A stretch of DNA of 64,000 nucleotides, taken from positions 6,005,104 through 6,069,103 of the forward strand of contig NC_051105.1 of assembly GCF_901709675.1 (NCBI RefSeq), in the 5' to 3' direction. The position numbers and the translations under genes are program-made. Below are positions 26,001 to 41,000 of this stretch, one piece after another (within the stretch, counting starts at the first letter, position 1; each line of letters begins with the position of its first letter). This DNA comes from Syngnathus acus (lineage: Eukaryota; Chordata; Actinopteri; Syngnathiformes; Syngnathidae). The notes beneath the pieces were generated by a model. It did no database searches and was not told the DNA's origin. It was given only the letters and a program-made list of their open reading frames with translations.

Positions 26001-29000
26001 AAATACATATATTTTTAAATTGTATTATTTTTTTTCTAATAAAAGTGACAGTTTTAGATAAGAAAGGAATAAACTATTGAAAGTGATTGTGATTAAAATC
26101 CAAAAGAATCAACATGACTGTGTTTGGTGTTTTAGACTAGCTCTATAAATATTGCGACAATGAGAACAAAGTCACGATTTAAAGACACCCTGGTGTTCTG
26201 GCAGCAGCTGAGTGAAGAGCACAGTCAAGGTGTCACGACTTGACTGTGTACTTTATGTTAGTGAAATTGCACAATCCAGATTCTCTGGTCGAACGACACT
26301 GGGATTTCCGTCACTCCACAAACACACCACGGCTATAAAAAGGACACAGCAGCACACATGTAAACCAAATATATGCCGATGCAGCATAATCAGACCGACA
26401 CAGGATGAAATCTCAAGATTGACCAGGCCTTGTGCAGACTGAGCAGTGGTTGGGCCATCCTGTTTACAATGCGCTTCATAATTAATATTGGATAATTTCC
26501 CACGGCACAGCTGAACATGTCTCACGCCACATACAGTGATTGGGAAACACTGCTTTACATGATATAAAGTACAATGTTTGAAAATGTTCAAAACAACATA
26601 CAAACACACTACATAAAAGAAAAATATTTTCAAATTTGATTTTAAAAGTGGTTTGAAATAGCTTGCTCATAATACTGTGGACAGAAATACAAAAGACAAA
26701 ATAAGACTATCTTGCATGTGTTGTTTGTCTCATTCTAGAGCTTTTTAAACCAAGTCAAAACAAAGATGTACGTTTCCATAGTTTTTTTGCAAACTTGCCT
26801 GCTGTTAAGCGAAACTCAAGTCAAACTATGATAAAAAAAAATTAACATTCAGAGCTGATAAAAGAGAGGTCGGTCCGTGATCTTTAAAACATTACCAGCA
26901 GTCTCTGCGCTGCACGCCACTTGTCGCCTTAAATAATGCAACGTCTGTACCTGAAAAAGAACAAGCTAAGATTCTGATGTATAAGTAATGCCCGACGCCT
27001 GTAACCCAATGAATAATGAAATCTCTGTGCAATTCATTTTCTTCTCTCAGCTTACCTCTGCATCTTTAACTCTGCACTGTAAATAGTGCCACTGTACTCA
27101 CTGCAACTGTCTGTTTTGTGCGAATTACCATCCATGATGCCGGAATCGAACCCTGCGCCTCTGAACTGCGAGGCGGACGTGCTAACCAGTACTCCACTGC
27201 GCGCCGCCTATCATTTATAAATAATTGTTAATGACTTAAACCAGTTTGAATTTAGCGAGAATACAACACCTCATTGCGAAATACACAATATCTTGGCCTT
27301 TGTGGTTCACATGCCAGATTTTATGTTGTCTCCACCTACGCAACACACTAATGATGATGTGTTTCATTTTCATCAGAACGACGATTCGTTTATGGGAGCA
27401 ATAAAGTGGATGGCTGACTTGAAGAGCCCCCTCCTCTTGATACTGAGTACATCCTCCTACACCATCAAATTTTATACTCTTATGGACATGCAAGAGAAGA
27501 GATCATCCAGAGAGTTCATGAATTCTACTCCTCTAGACTCACCAGTGAACATGTGAAAGAAGCCAATGAGAAAATTGAACATGGATTTTTTTTTTCTTTT
27601 CTGAAGCTTTCTGGCTTTTCTCGACACCTGTTTAAGGATACCGCTCTGAATCTCATCATCCAGAGTGACTCATCTTAGCGTTATTGTAATGAATTGCTTT
27701 CTGTACTTCCATTCTCTAATCATTCAAATTTAGCAGGGATTCTTCTTTATGACGTGCCAAAATGTACTTTTATTCTCATTTTACACACTTAAAGGTTCAA
27801 ATGGATCACGTGTCAATGTATAAAAATGTAAACTAAAACTGTAAACTAGTCATGACTACTGTGATCCTGAATTGAGTGCAGAGTAAAATGCAGTTGATGT
27901 CATGTGACTTAATACAGAAGAATGAAGATAAACGTAAAATATAATACTATAGTTTGTCCTGGTTATGCGAATAAGAAAACACGTCAATCAGTGGCTTATC
28001 AATGCAGACGAAACAAATCTCTGTGACAATTTAACAAGTAAATGCAACATACCCAATCATCTAAGATACGTAGAGTAATTAGTCAGATTACATCACAGGA
28101 TATGAGAAGGAGAGGCGATGCAATATTACACATCTGCTTTCCCCTCTGGAAGTCTATATTTAAGCCTGCCATGTTTAATTCATCATGAGCTTCCATCTTC
28201 TAAAGTTGGCTCTCTATCCGAGATGATATAGTACCAAGGACGTTAGAAAGTAAAATGTCAAGGCCTCATAGTGACCTTAAAGATGCGATATTCCCTAAGG
28301 GAGGAAAAACAAACGGTCAAATGTTTGTTCGGTTCGTCTCACCGGAATGCGGACGCAACTAGAAACACCTCCACACTACTCGTGATCTTTCAGCTCAAAC
28401 ATTTCCCGTAAGACTGGATGTGAATGATAACCACTCTTGTTCTTTCTCAGTGATTGACTGGCAATCTATAAAGGGCAGAACTCATTTCTCACACTAAGTC
28501 AGCCAGGACCTGTCACAGGATAAGTGGTATGGCTAATAGTTAAATGGATAAAAATTTCAGCCTTTAATTCTGCCAGTACTGTAAATCTTGTCATAGTTTC
28601 TCCCTGCGATCTATCATGCGCTATTTACAACTTTCAGTTGCCAAAAGAAATATACGACACTAAGTGCTTTTTACAGATGTGACAAATGCCCATATCTTTG
28701 TGCGTAGCAAATAAGTATAATTACATCACAGACTAAGGAGCCCGCAAGTCCCAATTAACCCAGAAGAATGACGCTGCAAGATAAAAGTCTCGGAAAAAAA
28801 TCCTTGCACAAACAAACCTTTCGTTCTCACTAATCCTCGTGTTGGAAACAAATTGTCATTTTTGATCTGGTGAAAGAAAAAAAAAAAACAATCTGAGGAT
28901 TTCAAAAGCATCAGTCCCTAATATCATCAAAAGATTCAGAGAAATCTCTGCTTGTAAGTAGGCAAAAAAAACATTGTGAATGCCCATGACCTTGCATTAA

Positions 29001-32000
29001 AAACAGGTATCATGGTGGAATTTATATTACTACGCAGTCTCCAGATCACTTCAGAAAAGCTTTGTCAGTCAAGAGCAACTAATGTAACCTAAAACGCTAA
29101 TATGCAAAGTGGAAACCATCGAGCAAGAACACTTCATGATAATCTCATAATCATAACATTGATATTTTTTCACTCTGCTTGATCTGAAGAATTAACTGCT
29201 ACCGTCTACCACCTTTTATTCTTGATTTCTTTCCCGCGTTAAATAAAGCCAGAAATTCGCCATTTAAATGACTTTAATTTCATGCCATGTCTACGATCTG
29301 CCTATTTTCTAAATCAAAGGACTCACAATGAACATCCTCTGAGACTGCTGATTTTGGTTTGCCCTTTGCCAGGACTTTTACACATATACGATTACTTCAC
29401 CGATTCAATTTCAAATACGACTTGTTAAAATACATCCACCGACAAACGAGCATCAATAGGGCCATAGCAATGTGATTCAGACTTTCAAACCATTTCCAGC
29501 TAAATCCCCCAAAGCCTCCACAAAAATCCGCCAAATCTGTCTCATGTGTCTGTTATCTTTCGTCAGTGTCCAGGAGTTTATTTTGTCCCATCATCCACAA
29601 ACCAAGCCGCAAAGGCGTTTTTTACTGATTGCCTCGTCTCACACCATCAGTTGTCCCTTTTCAGCCTAGGGGTCAGCTCAGAGAATTATTGTGAAGATAG
29701 TGGAAAAATGTCACTGGGGAATGAAATATTGATGCAAGGCCTTGCTTCTTTTTCCTGCCCTGAGGCATGAAGTTCTTCTACAGTTTGTGGGCAATGGGGG
29801 GAAACTAAGAGAAGCATTGGAAGAGACAGACAGAGAGCAACACAGGAATACGATGCCACAATCCTGTCCATCAATTCCCTTTGAAGTATCTGTATCTTCT
29901 TCCTCAATCTTTGGAAAGCATAATCAGATTAATTTATTCCAAGATGAAACCATTCAGGCATAACACAAAAAAAAATAAAAAAATAAAAAGTGGAATTTGA
30001 AAATAATTTTCTACACAGAAGTGTCATTACATTAAACCAAATGAAAACAACTTTAGGATATGTACCATAAAATATTTGCAGAGAAAAAAACAAATCGGAT
30101 CCAGCTCTTGTCATCATGAAGTGTGTCAAAAGGAAATAGAGAGAAGATGATTAAGTACTAACATGCAATGCCTTGCATGCTAACTTTATGACTCACCATT
30201 GATCCAATTGGCCTTCGGGTCATGGACCTTGAATTCTGGCTTAAAGAGATCCTCCACAGTCAGTTTGGTGTTGCTTCCAGCTTGGGAGTCAGCTGCAAAT
30301 ATAAGGCATGCTTTGAGATTCCTCTCGCTCGACATTATGCACGAGACACAATGACTGTTACCCCTGTTGGAGAATATATCACGATTAATGAAACAAAATA
30401 CTTTTGCATACCCAAAATTCGGATCCAGATTTTGCCTCTCAGGACAAAAACCTTGACAAGCGTCCATCTCTTTCAAAAGCTCTACAAAAATTATACAAGT
30501 AATAATATTGGCTGTTTTATAAAGTCTTGTTTTCTGCATTCCTTCCACTGTCTAGCGAGAACCTCTATTTCAAAAAGCAATGTGTCAAAGTGTATTTTTT
30601 TTTTTTTAATGGACTATAGGCCTTTTATAAGACAATGTTGTCAAAAGCATTTGATAGTTTTATATTGCTGTGCGCTTTCCGATTGATTCTCATTGATTTT
30701 GTCCCTGAAACAATGCAAGCTTTCTGTTCCTGGCTCACTGATAATAGACTGGACAGAATTTTTTTGATAGCTGTTGATATAAAGAGTTTACTTTACGACC
30801 CATCCTAATGGTTGATTCAGAAATCCCTTTCCACCACTCACACCTTTTGTGTATGCCAGCTATGCATATTTGCAATCCAGATTATTTCAATCAAGACAGA
30901 AACCAAAAAATATACTGACCCATACAAATCCATACTGTATATTTCCATAATGTGGACTGGAATAGAAATCATTTTTCATACAGTCGCCAACATGTCCCAG
31001 GAAATGCTTTACTTTTCAATATAAAATGCTAAATGGGCATAGGACGTGCCTTTTTAAATAGAACAGCTGCTGATTGTGAACAGAGGAGGAGAAGGGCCAA
31101 ATGATTTTGAATGTCAGCCATATTGGCTTTCCTTGCAAACCCCACACAGCATATTTGTACTTGGAGGCCTTGAGGGTAACCAACCATGGAATACAAGAGC
31201 GGCTTAAAGGGCAGGGGATGATCTCGATCACATCGGGCTCTGGGCTCGTGTCTCCGTACAAATCCTTTACTAAATACACAATATTTGTTTTACAAACTCA
31301 CAGATTCATTGAAAGAGAAAAAAGATTTGTGAAGGGGATCATCGATTGCGCAGAAGGAATTGTCGGAAGATCCGGATGTCATACCACAGCCACCTCCTCA
31401 GTAGAACATCGACCGCGTTCACCCCATAGTGACGGATGACAAATGTTTAACTGTTGCTAAGACAGCTAATAATGTCGCCATCTCCCATGAACACGTTGAG
31501 AAGAATCTGCTGAACAAACTTTGCGTGTCAAAAGTGACATTTGACGCCTGATCAACAGCACACCAAGATTAATTTAGCCATTAGTCAATCAGTATTTCCC
31601 TTTACTTTGTCAGATGAAAATCCGCCTTGCCTATAACTTAAAAGTGGAAAAGCAGTGTTGTTTGAAGGATTGATTGGTTGCCTTATTTCAAACACGTAAG
31701 AAAAAAAAATCATCGTAATCTTTAGTAAGATTAAACCGTTAGATTAGAAAGTGAGGTTGAGTTTGTATGGTTAACAATTATAGCTGCTTGAACTACCAGT
31801 GAACACATTGACAAAGTTGAGGTGCTAGTCTAGTTATATCCAATTTTATTATGGTATTTTTTATTTTTTTATTTGAGGTGAAATAACTATGTTTAACATG
31901 TGTACCAAAACAAACAGAAAGAGACTCTTAAGTCTGATAAAAAAAAAAAAGAAATACCTGGTGTGAGGACAATGACCGACATGGTGATGAGGGAGCAAAC

Positions 32001-35000
32001 CACCAGAATGACCAACAAGGCAATGGCGATGCCCTTCCAGTTTCTTTGAGGTGGACTCACCCCACCAAGGTCCTGTAGAGAGAAATGGAGGTAAAATCGG
32101 TGAAGTAAAAACCAAAAAACACTTTTCAACAGTCATAGACAGACATGTTAGGTTTCACAGGCCAACAATTGACAAAGATCAGCATAAAATGAATTCTCGG
32201 GTGCAAAGGCAATACTTTCTGCTTCACACTTGTGTGAAACATTAAATACTTTATTAAGCTGTTTAAACATTGGAAATCCATTGTAGGGCTGTATAGTCAT
32301 AAAAAGTCATTGTCCATATCCATGTCTGGACCTGCTTGGAACTTGCACCTCATAATTATCAAAGAGAAATTGGGAGGGGGGCGGGCTCTTTGTTCTCAGC
32401 ACATGATTTGGCTGTTAAAAGTCAAATCTCGATCACTGCAATCAAAAGAATGCTGCATGCATTGATCAAACTGAGTGCAGAAACCTTGCTTGTGCAATCT
32501 GATTGAGCATGGAGCATATCGCGTATGTGTTATCTGGTGAGAAACCAGCAACATTTGCCATGCTCCTTCCTCCAACTCCAATGTTTGAGCCTTTGTGTTA
32601 GTTGGTCTCAAATGGCATCTTCCAGCCCATATGCTGTCAGTGGGAAGATAAATTAAACCTCCCCTCATATAAATCTTATCTCTGCAGGCTTTCTGCCCTC
32701 AATTACCCATAAAACCTTGCAGGTGAAACACAATCCACTAATACACCTCGATTGGACAGAGGGGAGGAGAAACATGATCTAATTAGAAGTTAATCTTTGG
32801 AATAAAAGGCTTGACTTCATATATGGTTATGCTACCCCCTCATTTTATTTTTATTACAATTAGAGTCGTGGCTTGCTGGAACAGAACATAACAAAGATCC
32901 CTATATGAATCTCTGCAAAACATAATTTTGCTGCGCCTCAGTTCTCTATGTGGTGCTTTGTGTTGCAATTGGCCAAAAGGCTAGTAAATGACTTTGTGGT
33001 GCCATCAATGTATGTATTTGTTTATTTTATTTTGTTAATTAGGTGAAAGCGCTCCCTGTGACACACAAAAGCATTCCTTGTCTATATAGATAGAAATCAA
33101 TATTTTACAGAAACGGTTTTCCTTCATTCCACATCACAGCTCCAGGTACTCTAAATCTGTCTCCAGAGAGTAAAATCCTTTTCCCACGAATTTTTTATTT
33201 TCGCTCAGTTAAGAGTAGCCAATTTAGATCATCCTCAGTTTAATAACACAATTATAAGATTTGACCGTGAGTGTTAAAAATAGAATTCTTTTTATAGAGT
33301 GTGTCAAGGCATAGATTAGAAACTGATAAACGGTTTTCCGACCAGAAGTCATGACACAGCAAATGAGCTTTATTGCAGTCATTAGACCCTCAACCAGGAC
33401 AATGTATTTCTCAATAAATCTGCAGGATGTATACTAGAGAGCGTATCGGGGTTAAACGACTTGTTTTAGATGAGTGGTCAAGTAAGCATTGCAAGCATTT
33501 CGAGCCGGTCGATTTTTATTTCATCACAAATAACGAAAAAATAATAATAGAACCTCGACAACTAGAACAACTCAAATTCTGATTGGACACGTTTACATTT
33601 TAAGAAAGATATACGTATGTGCGATTTTGAATGTGTTCACTTCTTTCAAATAAAGGTTCATTTCTGAGCTATAGCACAGAACAGTCTAATGTGTTCACTT
33701 CTTTAAAGTAAAGGTTCGATTCTGTCCAAGACATACTCTGCTGTAAATCATAGTCAAGCAGTAACAAGAAAACCCACGTCTTTACTTTATGAGCCTGACA
33801 GTAAAAGGACAAAGGTACGATGATATATACTGTGTAGTATAAATAAAGCGGTGCCTACCATTGTGTTCTACCAAAATCAACTCACGGAAAACATACAGAT
33901 TATATCTTGCATGCTTTAATCTGAAGGATAATTATAATGATAATAATATAATTAGTAATAATTAGTAATACTGATAATTAGTCAGTTAGAACAAAAATCA
34001 GCAGCTCTTCCACAAGAATGTTTGGAACACAAATGGTTGGAACAAAATTTATGTCAACAATGTTTCGGATACTAAAACTGAAAACGTTTGAAAATGTCTA
34101 TCAGAGTGGAGGTACTTGAGATAACGTTTTACTAATCCAGTCTGACATTGTAATATGCTTATCTGCAGCATGTGGAAATGCACGAGTATGACAAATACAC
34201 ATGATGAGTAAATCATTTATGCTATGCTTCCTCCTACTCCTTTTTGAGCATTCTTTGTTGTGTATTTTTTTCAGTTTGTTGTTTTTTTTTGTTTGTTTGT
34301 TTCATGGACTTAGATATGGCACTTTAAAGTGTTAATTGTTTTATTTATTTTTTTACCTATTTTCATGTTTTAAATACGTTCGAAATAAAGATATATCAAT
34401 CAAAAAGAAAAAAATGCACTTTTGCGTAATAGCACAAAGTAATGATTTTACTTACTTCAGATACTTATTTAAATAATGACTTGACTTTTTTCACTTTTTG
34501 TTTGACATGTTAAAAGTGTATATGGCTTGAAGTTGATGGAATAAACAAGTGTGAATGTTTGGACTGCAATATATAATTCTGACGCTACAACGCTTCAGGG
34601 TAGGCCATGATGAGAAGCCTCTTGAATGAAAACTGCGATAGCAGTAACTATGCCCAGTTCTACTTTGAACCAAATACCATCGCAGTGCATCAATTCAATC
34701 AATTATTCATCAGGTGAAGGGGGGCAGATGATGGCATGGATCAATGCATGAATCTTAATGAGACATGACTGACACCTCTACTATTAAAGAGATGGTGCAC
34801 TCATTTTGTTTATAATTAATTTGATAAAGTCATAATTTATTACATGCGTACATTTAATACCTTTAAAAACACTTTTCACCCATTGGCTGCCGACTAAAAA
34901 TGACATCACATATGCTGAGTGCACAGGTAATGTCACATGACCAAATCCAGAAAAGAGGTCAAGTCAGCCGCCCCACTACAGCACGCCAATCGGGCCAACA

Positions 35001-38000
35001 TGAACATCAGGGCTGTGTTGGGTTTTTAATTTTAAACTTGATCACACACTGCCGAGACGATTGGTTTGACTTTCCGACTGAAGGAACTATGCGCATACAA
35101 TGTGGCAAGAGCAAGAGGAGTCAGAATATTTATAGCTGTGAGCTCCTTCGGGCGGAGACACAAGTGGGTGAGGACTGGAGTGAGACTGCATTGAAATCAT
35201 GTTAGTATACTGCATTGTATACCTTCGATGACAAGGCAAAAGTCTGGGTCCTAGGCTCAGACCAGTCCAGAACCGAGCTGTTATAACGGATAGTCGACTC
35301 GATCAATCAGTACAACATCGGACGATATTAGAAGCATCCGCATCCACAGCTCCACCAATGTTTTTCCGCATATTTGGATTTATGTTGACATGGCGATGTG
35401 ATTCTACCCTGCAGTCCAATATCTGATTCATATGCAATTAGAAGCAGATGACTGCGTTTCAACAAACAACACTGCGGGCTGCAGATAAGACGCCGGCCGT
35501 TTCGACACGGTTGAAAAAGAGATATGATTTATCAAGAGAAATTAAATTGAAAGCGTACCTGACTTTTTTAACAATGGAAAAAGAAAGTGATTGACGTGGA
35601 CTTAAGCGCATGTGTCTCAGTGTGAAGCGAAGAAGTGAAGCTGCATGTTTTTATACTTATGGTTGACAACGGAGGATTCAGCAGGCACCGAGCTGTAAAA
35701 TTGTTAGTTGAGAGTGCATTAGTACTACGATAAAGATTGCAGAGGAATGGACAGAGTCGTAGCTGAGACGGGCTTCTTTGGCAGTCGACGGTTTTGAGAA
35801 AGTCAGCCGACTCGGGGCAAGATGAGCGGTAGTTTTGTATTGCCTTTACAATATTTTGTCTCAGTTGCTTCAAGTTGCAATTGACGAGCAATTGATTCCA
35901 TACAATGGCAGTTGTCAACAACCAATTCATCATCTAATCATTTGTTTTGGCCATCCATACTTGTCATCGTGTAAATATTCGGTTTACAGTACAATATAAA
36001 TCAGGAGTGCCCAACTTATTTTGACCCAAGATCTACTTTTAGAGTAGCCAACCTACCGCAGTCAACTGCAATTTATTTTCTTTGTCGATGGAGACTTACT
36101 TTTTTTTTATTTGAAAAAAAGAATTGTGGTGTTGAGTCTGATGAGGTGAGGAAACTGTAGCGTTTGCACACAAAATAATTAATAATAATAATAACCCCCG
36201 CAATTTTCTTCCTCTATACTTCTCGCGACCTGATGAATGAACATTCCGAAAATTGGCAGTTGTTGGGATATTTAAACAGTCTTCTGACAAATCCCTTCGA
36301 CATAGTCCATCATCTATCTTATTTTGATATGATTATTACAGCCATGATAGAAATAGTGCTGATCATGCAAAACTGACAATTATTTAAAGAGACGAACACA
36401 CTAGCCGTAACCTTAGCGGAGATATTAGTGAGTTTTTGTTTTAGAGATCCTGAAAGAGGTAAGCCTGAAATATTCCTCTTCACATATTATTTAGAGAGCC
36501 TTCAACGAGTTTCCTTTTGGTTATTCCTTCTGCATGGCCATGCAACTTTGATGAGGAGTAGCCCTGTTAAGAGCCTGTCATCAAGTTATGTATGCAGACT
36601 GTGGGTTGACAGAGCCTGGGATGGAAATAGCTTTGGCTCAGATCAGCGACTAACTCAAACGTGATGCAAGCTTCTTGCAAGAATAGTTATTAAATAATCT
36701 TACTGATGCATCATGAAGTCTGTTTATGGACTAGCGGATGTGTGTGTGTTTTTATCAGACCACCAACACAACTGTGAAGGATTCCATCTATCCACGCATT
36801 TTCAGTTCCGCTAAGTACTGGCGCTTATCCCAGCTGACTTTGGGCAAAAGGCCCTGATACGATAATTTAACAAATAAAAATTAACTTGAATTGAAAATCA
36901 GGCCCAACAAATTTTGGGCTTAACTGCATACGGAATATACCCGAGTATATGTAGTAGTATGAAGTAGTATGGTCATACTACTTAAGTAGTAATTGTAGAC
37001 GTCTAAATTAGGTCTATACATAGACCAGACGTCTAATAGACGTCTATGGCTGACAGGGTTAATACAAAGAAATTGTCTTTAGACCAACAGCGATTTTGAT
37101 ATGTCTTCAATAATTTGGAGTTTATTTGGAGTGTGTGTTAGCTGAAATGACTAAAAGATTTGCGACATCAACAAACACCATTGAAGGCCCCACTGTAATG
37201 GTGATCATACAGCTGCATCACTGAGCAGGTTAACACTGCTTCCGTTTAATATTAAACACAATCTTCTGAAATGGCCAGATGGATGTGTTCACTGAGCATT
37301 AGAATAGGGAGAAAATTCCAATTCCAACTCAATCAGGCAAAGAAACATCACAAGGTAAAGGTTTGGATTTCTTGGGCTCCAAAGCTCAATTAAATTCTAA
37401 GAACCCAGGAGATATTTCCGACATATCAGAGGGAATAGTTATACTACTCCTGTGAAATAGATTAGTATAGAATCATTTTCAGAATTAGGAAATGGCACAT
37501 TGACTCGGGGTTTGAATGCCTGAAGGGACATTAGAACAGGGAAAGGAAAAAAAAAATTAATAGCGACACAAATCCAGGAATTTGTTGGAAAACGTGAGAG
37601 TCGCACTCTCCAGCCCTGACCAAATTGTTTTAAAAAAATAAATTCTACTGCAAGAAACCAACAGTGGAGGATTGCACCTGAGCGTAGGTATTATAAACAT
37701 GACCGATTAATCCCCTCATGAGAGCCCATCGTGCTTTTTGAAGGTGACAGCCGAGCACATCATATGTTTGAAACGGGCTTGCATGTGCTGTGCCCGAGCC
37801 TCCATCCAAAGTGATTTTCCTCGACTGTTCCCTTCCAAGGTGTCGGGGACAGCTGACAGGAGGCAACGGCTGAATTACAATGCGTCCTGCGCAGTCTCTG
37901 CCGGTAACCACAGTGCACGGACCCCCTTTGCTTTTATCATTCTTGCGACAGTTTTCCAGCAAGCTCCGTGCACAGCAGCAGATGGCGTTTAAAATGCTCA

Positions 38001-41000
38001 GATACAATTAAACGAGCCTGACCTGTGTTTAAACCTATAGAATGGAGATTGAACGGTAAAATGGTGTTTTCCTGCAGCCTGCGTCCGTATAAAGCGAAGT
38101 GATACGAGATCGGGTGGTTAAAGTGCGAGAATCCGAAAGATGCGCTCCAAATAAATTCCACTTGCCCACCTCATCCTGCTGCGGTTGGTTCTGCCTCTGA
38201 TTCGGCTGCTCCTTGGTAGCTGTCATGGTAAACTCCTCGGGTAACTCTCGCTGCAGGGGGATTTGGATTTCGTGCAAAAGAGGAACGGGCTCTCCTCCTC
38301 ATCAACTGGATGGTAATAGTGCGAATGCTGAGGGTGCTTTCGTCACCAGCGACTTGTGTAAGGGGCGCTGAGGAGAGAGCGAGCATCTGTGGAGAAGCCT
38401 ACGCCGCCCGCTCGCATCAGCCTCGTCGGAGGGGAGGAGAGTTTTGGACAAGCTCTTAACCGAATCAAACAGGCTGACGTGGAAAAACACCTTGATGCCT
38501 TTTGGGGCGTCTAAGTTTACTCAGGGGTGTGAATGCTTCTTGGATAGAATTCATTTAGAGCGTGGATTGAACCAATTGTTTGCTTATATATGAATACAAA
38601 TTCATGTCTGAAACCCGTTTGGCTGAAGCGCATACAGATAATTGATTGAACATATTAAAATTTGCAGGCTTCGAATACATCTGGAACGTATTAAATGACA
38701 TTAAAAAATTGGCTTTAAAAGTGTTTTAACATTACAAAGATATGAATTTCAATTCATGTCTGCCTCACAGTTGAAAGGTTCCTGGTTCCAATGAAGTCTT
38801 AGCTCGATTAAGTCTTATTATGTGAAATTTGTGTGGTCTCGTGCCTTTGTACGTTTTCTCCAGTTACTCTGGTTTCCTTAAACCACACATGTCAAACTCA
38901 AGGCCCGGGGGCCCAGATACGGCCCACCACATCATTTTATGTGGCCCGCGAAGACAAATTGTGCATCAAATTCGTGTGTCATTACTAGAATTGTAAATTG
39001 TTTTCACTTTTAATAATATCTTTTTTTTTTTTATATTTGACCAGTTTTTACTCGTCTGATTTGAAAACGAGTTATTTGTTTGTTTTGTAGCTTTTACTGT
39101 ATATAATATGAGGTGCTCATACATTGATTTGGCTTGACAGTCATAATGGCCCTCCGAAAGAAGCTATGACTACAATGCGGCCCGCGAAGGTTTGACACCC
39201 CTTAAACCTTCCCAAAACCTTTGCAAGTTATGGTAATCTCTCACATGCCAACCATTAACCAAGTACAGGCCTGTTCACCCTCTTCTTTTGAAAGTTTCAA
39301 CTCAACTTAGAGCACAAAAAACAACCACAACGGTAACAAAGTGCCGTACAGACAGAAGAAAGCCATTATTGTCACATTGAATGGTGCCAATGTAGCAAAA
39401 TTCTGGTTACAAAAACGTGAAGGGCAACCAAGAACTTAATAATGATAATGACAAGCATTGCATGATGAGGATAAATGCTCCCATTGCTTGAGAGTTTCTC
39501 GATTTCTTGAGAGTTTCGGCCGACATCATCTCTTGCCCGCTGGGTGCCGAGCAGACAGAGGAAGAGAGAAAGACCGCAGCTTCGTGACGCAAGCCGCCGC
39601 AGCTGCACCTCGCGAGCGGGATGGAGCATAGAGAAACGGGTCAGGCTACCGACGTTGATTTTTTTCCTAGTGGGATTGTTTTGCTAAATCTATAAATAGA
39701 ACCTCTCCGTAGGCTATTTGAGGACAATTCAGTTGTGTATAGTATGACCGGGGGGGAATAGCAAAATAAAATAATATTAACTAGTTATTGCATATGAGAG
39801 CAATTCGGTATTCAGTGTGAGATATAATCCTGAATAAGGTCGCTAAAGGCCCCAAAGTCTGCTGGGACAGGCTTCGGCTCACCCGCAACCCGAATAAAGA
39901 GAAGTACTTGGTTGAATGAGCTTCATTTAAAACACGCCTGCTTTCAAATATGTAAATGGTATTATCAGTTCCCAAAATTGTACTGTATTGCCCTAATATG
40001 AGGCATACAAATATCAACTATGAGTATGTTTAGAAAAAGCTACATTTGCAGTTGTGCACATAGCAGTGAAAATATACAGTTACCTCTTTGGTGAAGGTGA
40101 ATATAAATAGATGAAGATATGTTTTATTTCATTATTTTATTTTATTTTAAATCCTGCTAACTTAGTATTTTCAGTCATGCAGTATCCTGGAGCATTTCAT
40201 GTATTTTAAAAGCCATGTTTCTGTGATTGTGGTCTTTTGTCACAGGCTTGCTTGACCTTAAGCAAGGAGATAAATGGATCAATAAGTACAGATTTAGCTC
40301 TCCCCATGCCTGGCTGTGGGGTGTTAAATAGGCCAGGGATGCAATTGCAAGTTGTGTTTACCAGGGAATTGTCAGCTTTGATCTCGACGCTGTATCAAAC
40401 CCAGCATGGGCATATGGCAAAATAATACTTTCTGTCATTGAGGCTCTGTTTCACGCAGGGACGGGTTCTTTTCCAATTTTTTTTAACATTACATGCTGAA
40501 TTGCCTGACCTTTGACAACAATTGCAACAAAACAAATATGAAAGGTTAAGAAATAAATGATAAAATGCATTTGAATTCAATCTGAACTTCTGCTATCTGA
40601 CATTTCACTTATTAACCATAACATGATGTGCGATTCAATTTGGGTGCTATGAAAACTTCCATTACACTAATTGATGCATGCATTTATTTCATACTTTTTT
40701 GTCTGTATGCATTTTGGTGTTAAATAAAAAGGTGTGTATTGTCAGAAAATCTGTCTCAAGACAATGGGACAGTTTTCCAGCTGACATCTCAGTCTTCCTA
40801 TTAAATTGCTCTGTCTTTGTGTGTTGATGTCTGAAAACTATTACAGCCAATTTGAATGCAGAAATAGCAACATTTATGTTGAAGTGAACTGATAAGACAA
40901 ACCGTCCCCATCTTGTACCCTCAATTTACACTCTAGAGAGAAGAATTGGAGGAAATGCGAATTGGAGCCTTCGGAGATTTATTTCTTGATTGGAGCCAAA

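Noticed and set aside
27128-27210. Possible functional tRNA gene on the minus strand
   Set aside because: Box A and box B are present, but the 5' and 3' ends cannot pair as an acceptor stem and no cloverleaf forms. It fits a tRNA-derived SINE head.
30222-30686. 154-codon open frame on the plus strand
   Set aside because: It overlaps DPP10 exon 3 in antisense, shows no domain, and has no splice or start context. It is a shadow frame.
34900-35205. 101-codon plus-strand frame beginning MTSHMLSAQ
   Set aside because: It overlaps a likely interspersed repeat and has no recognisable domain.
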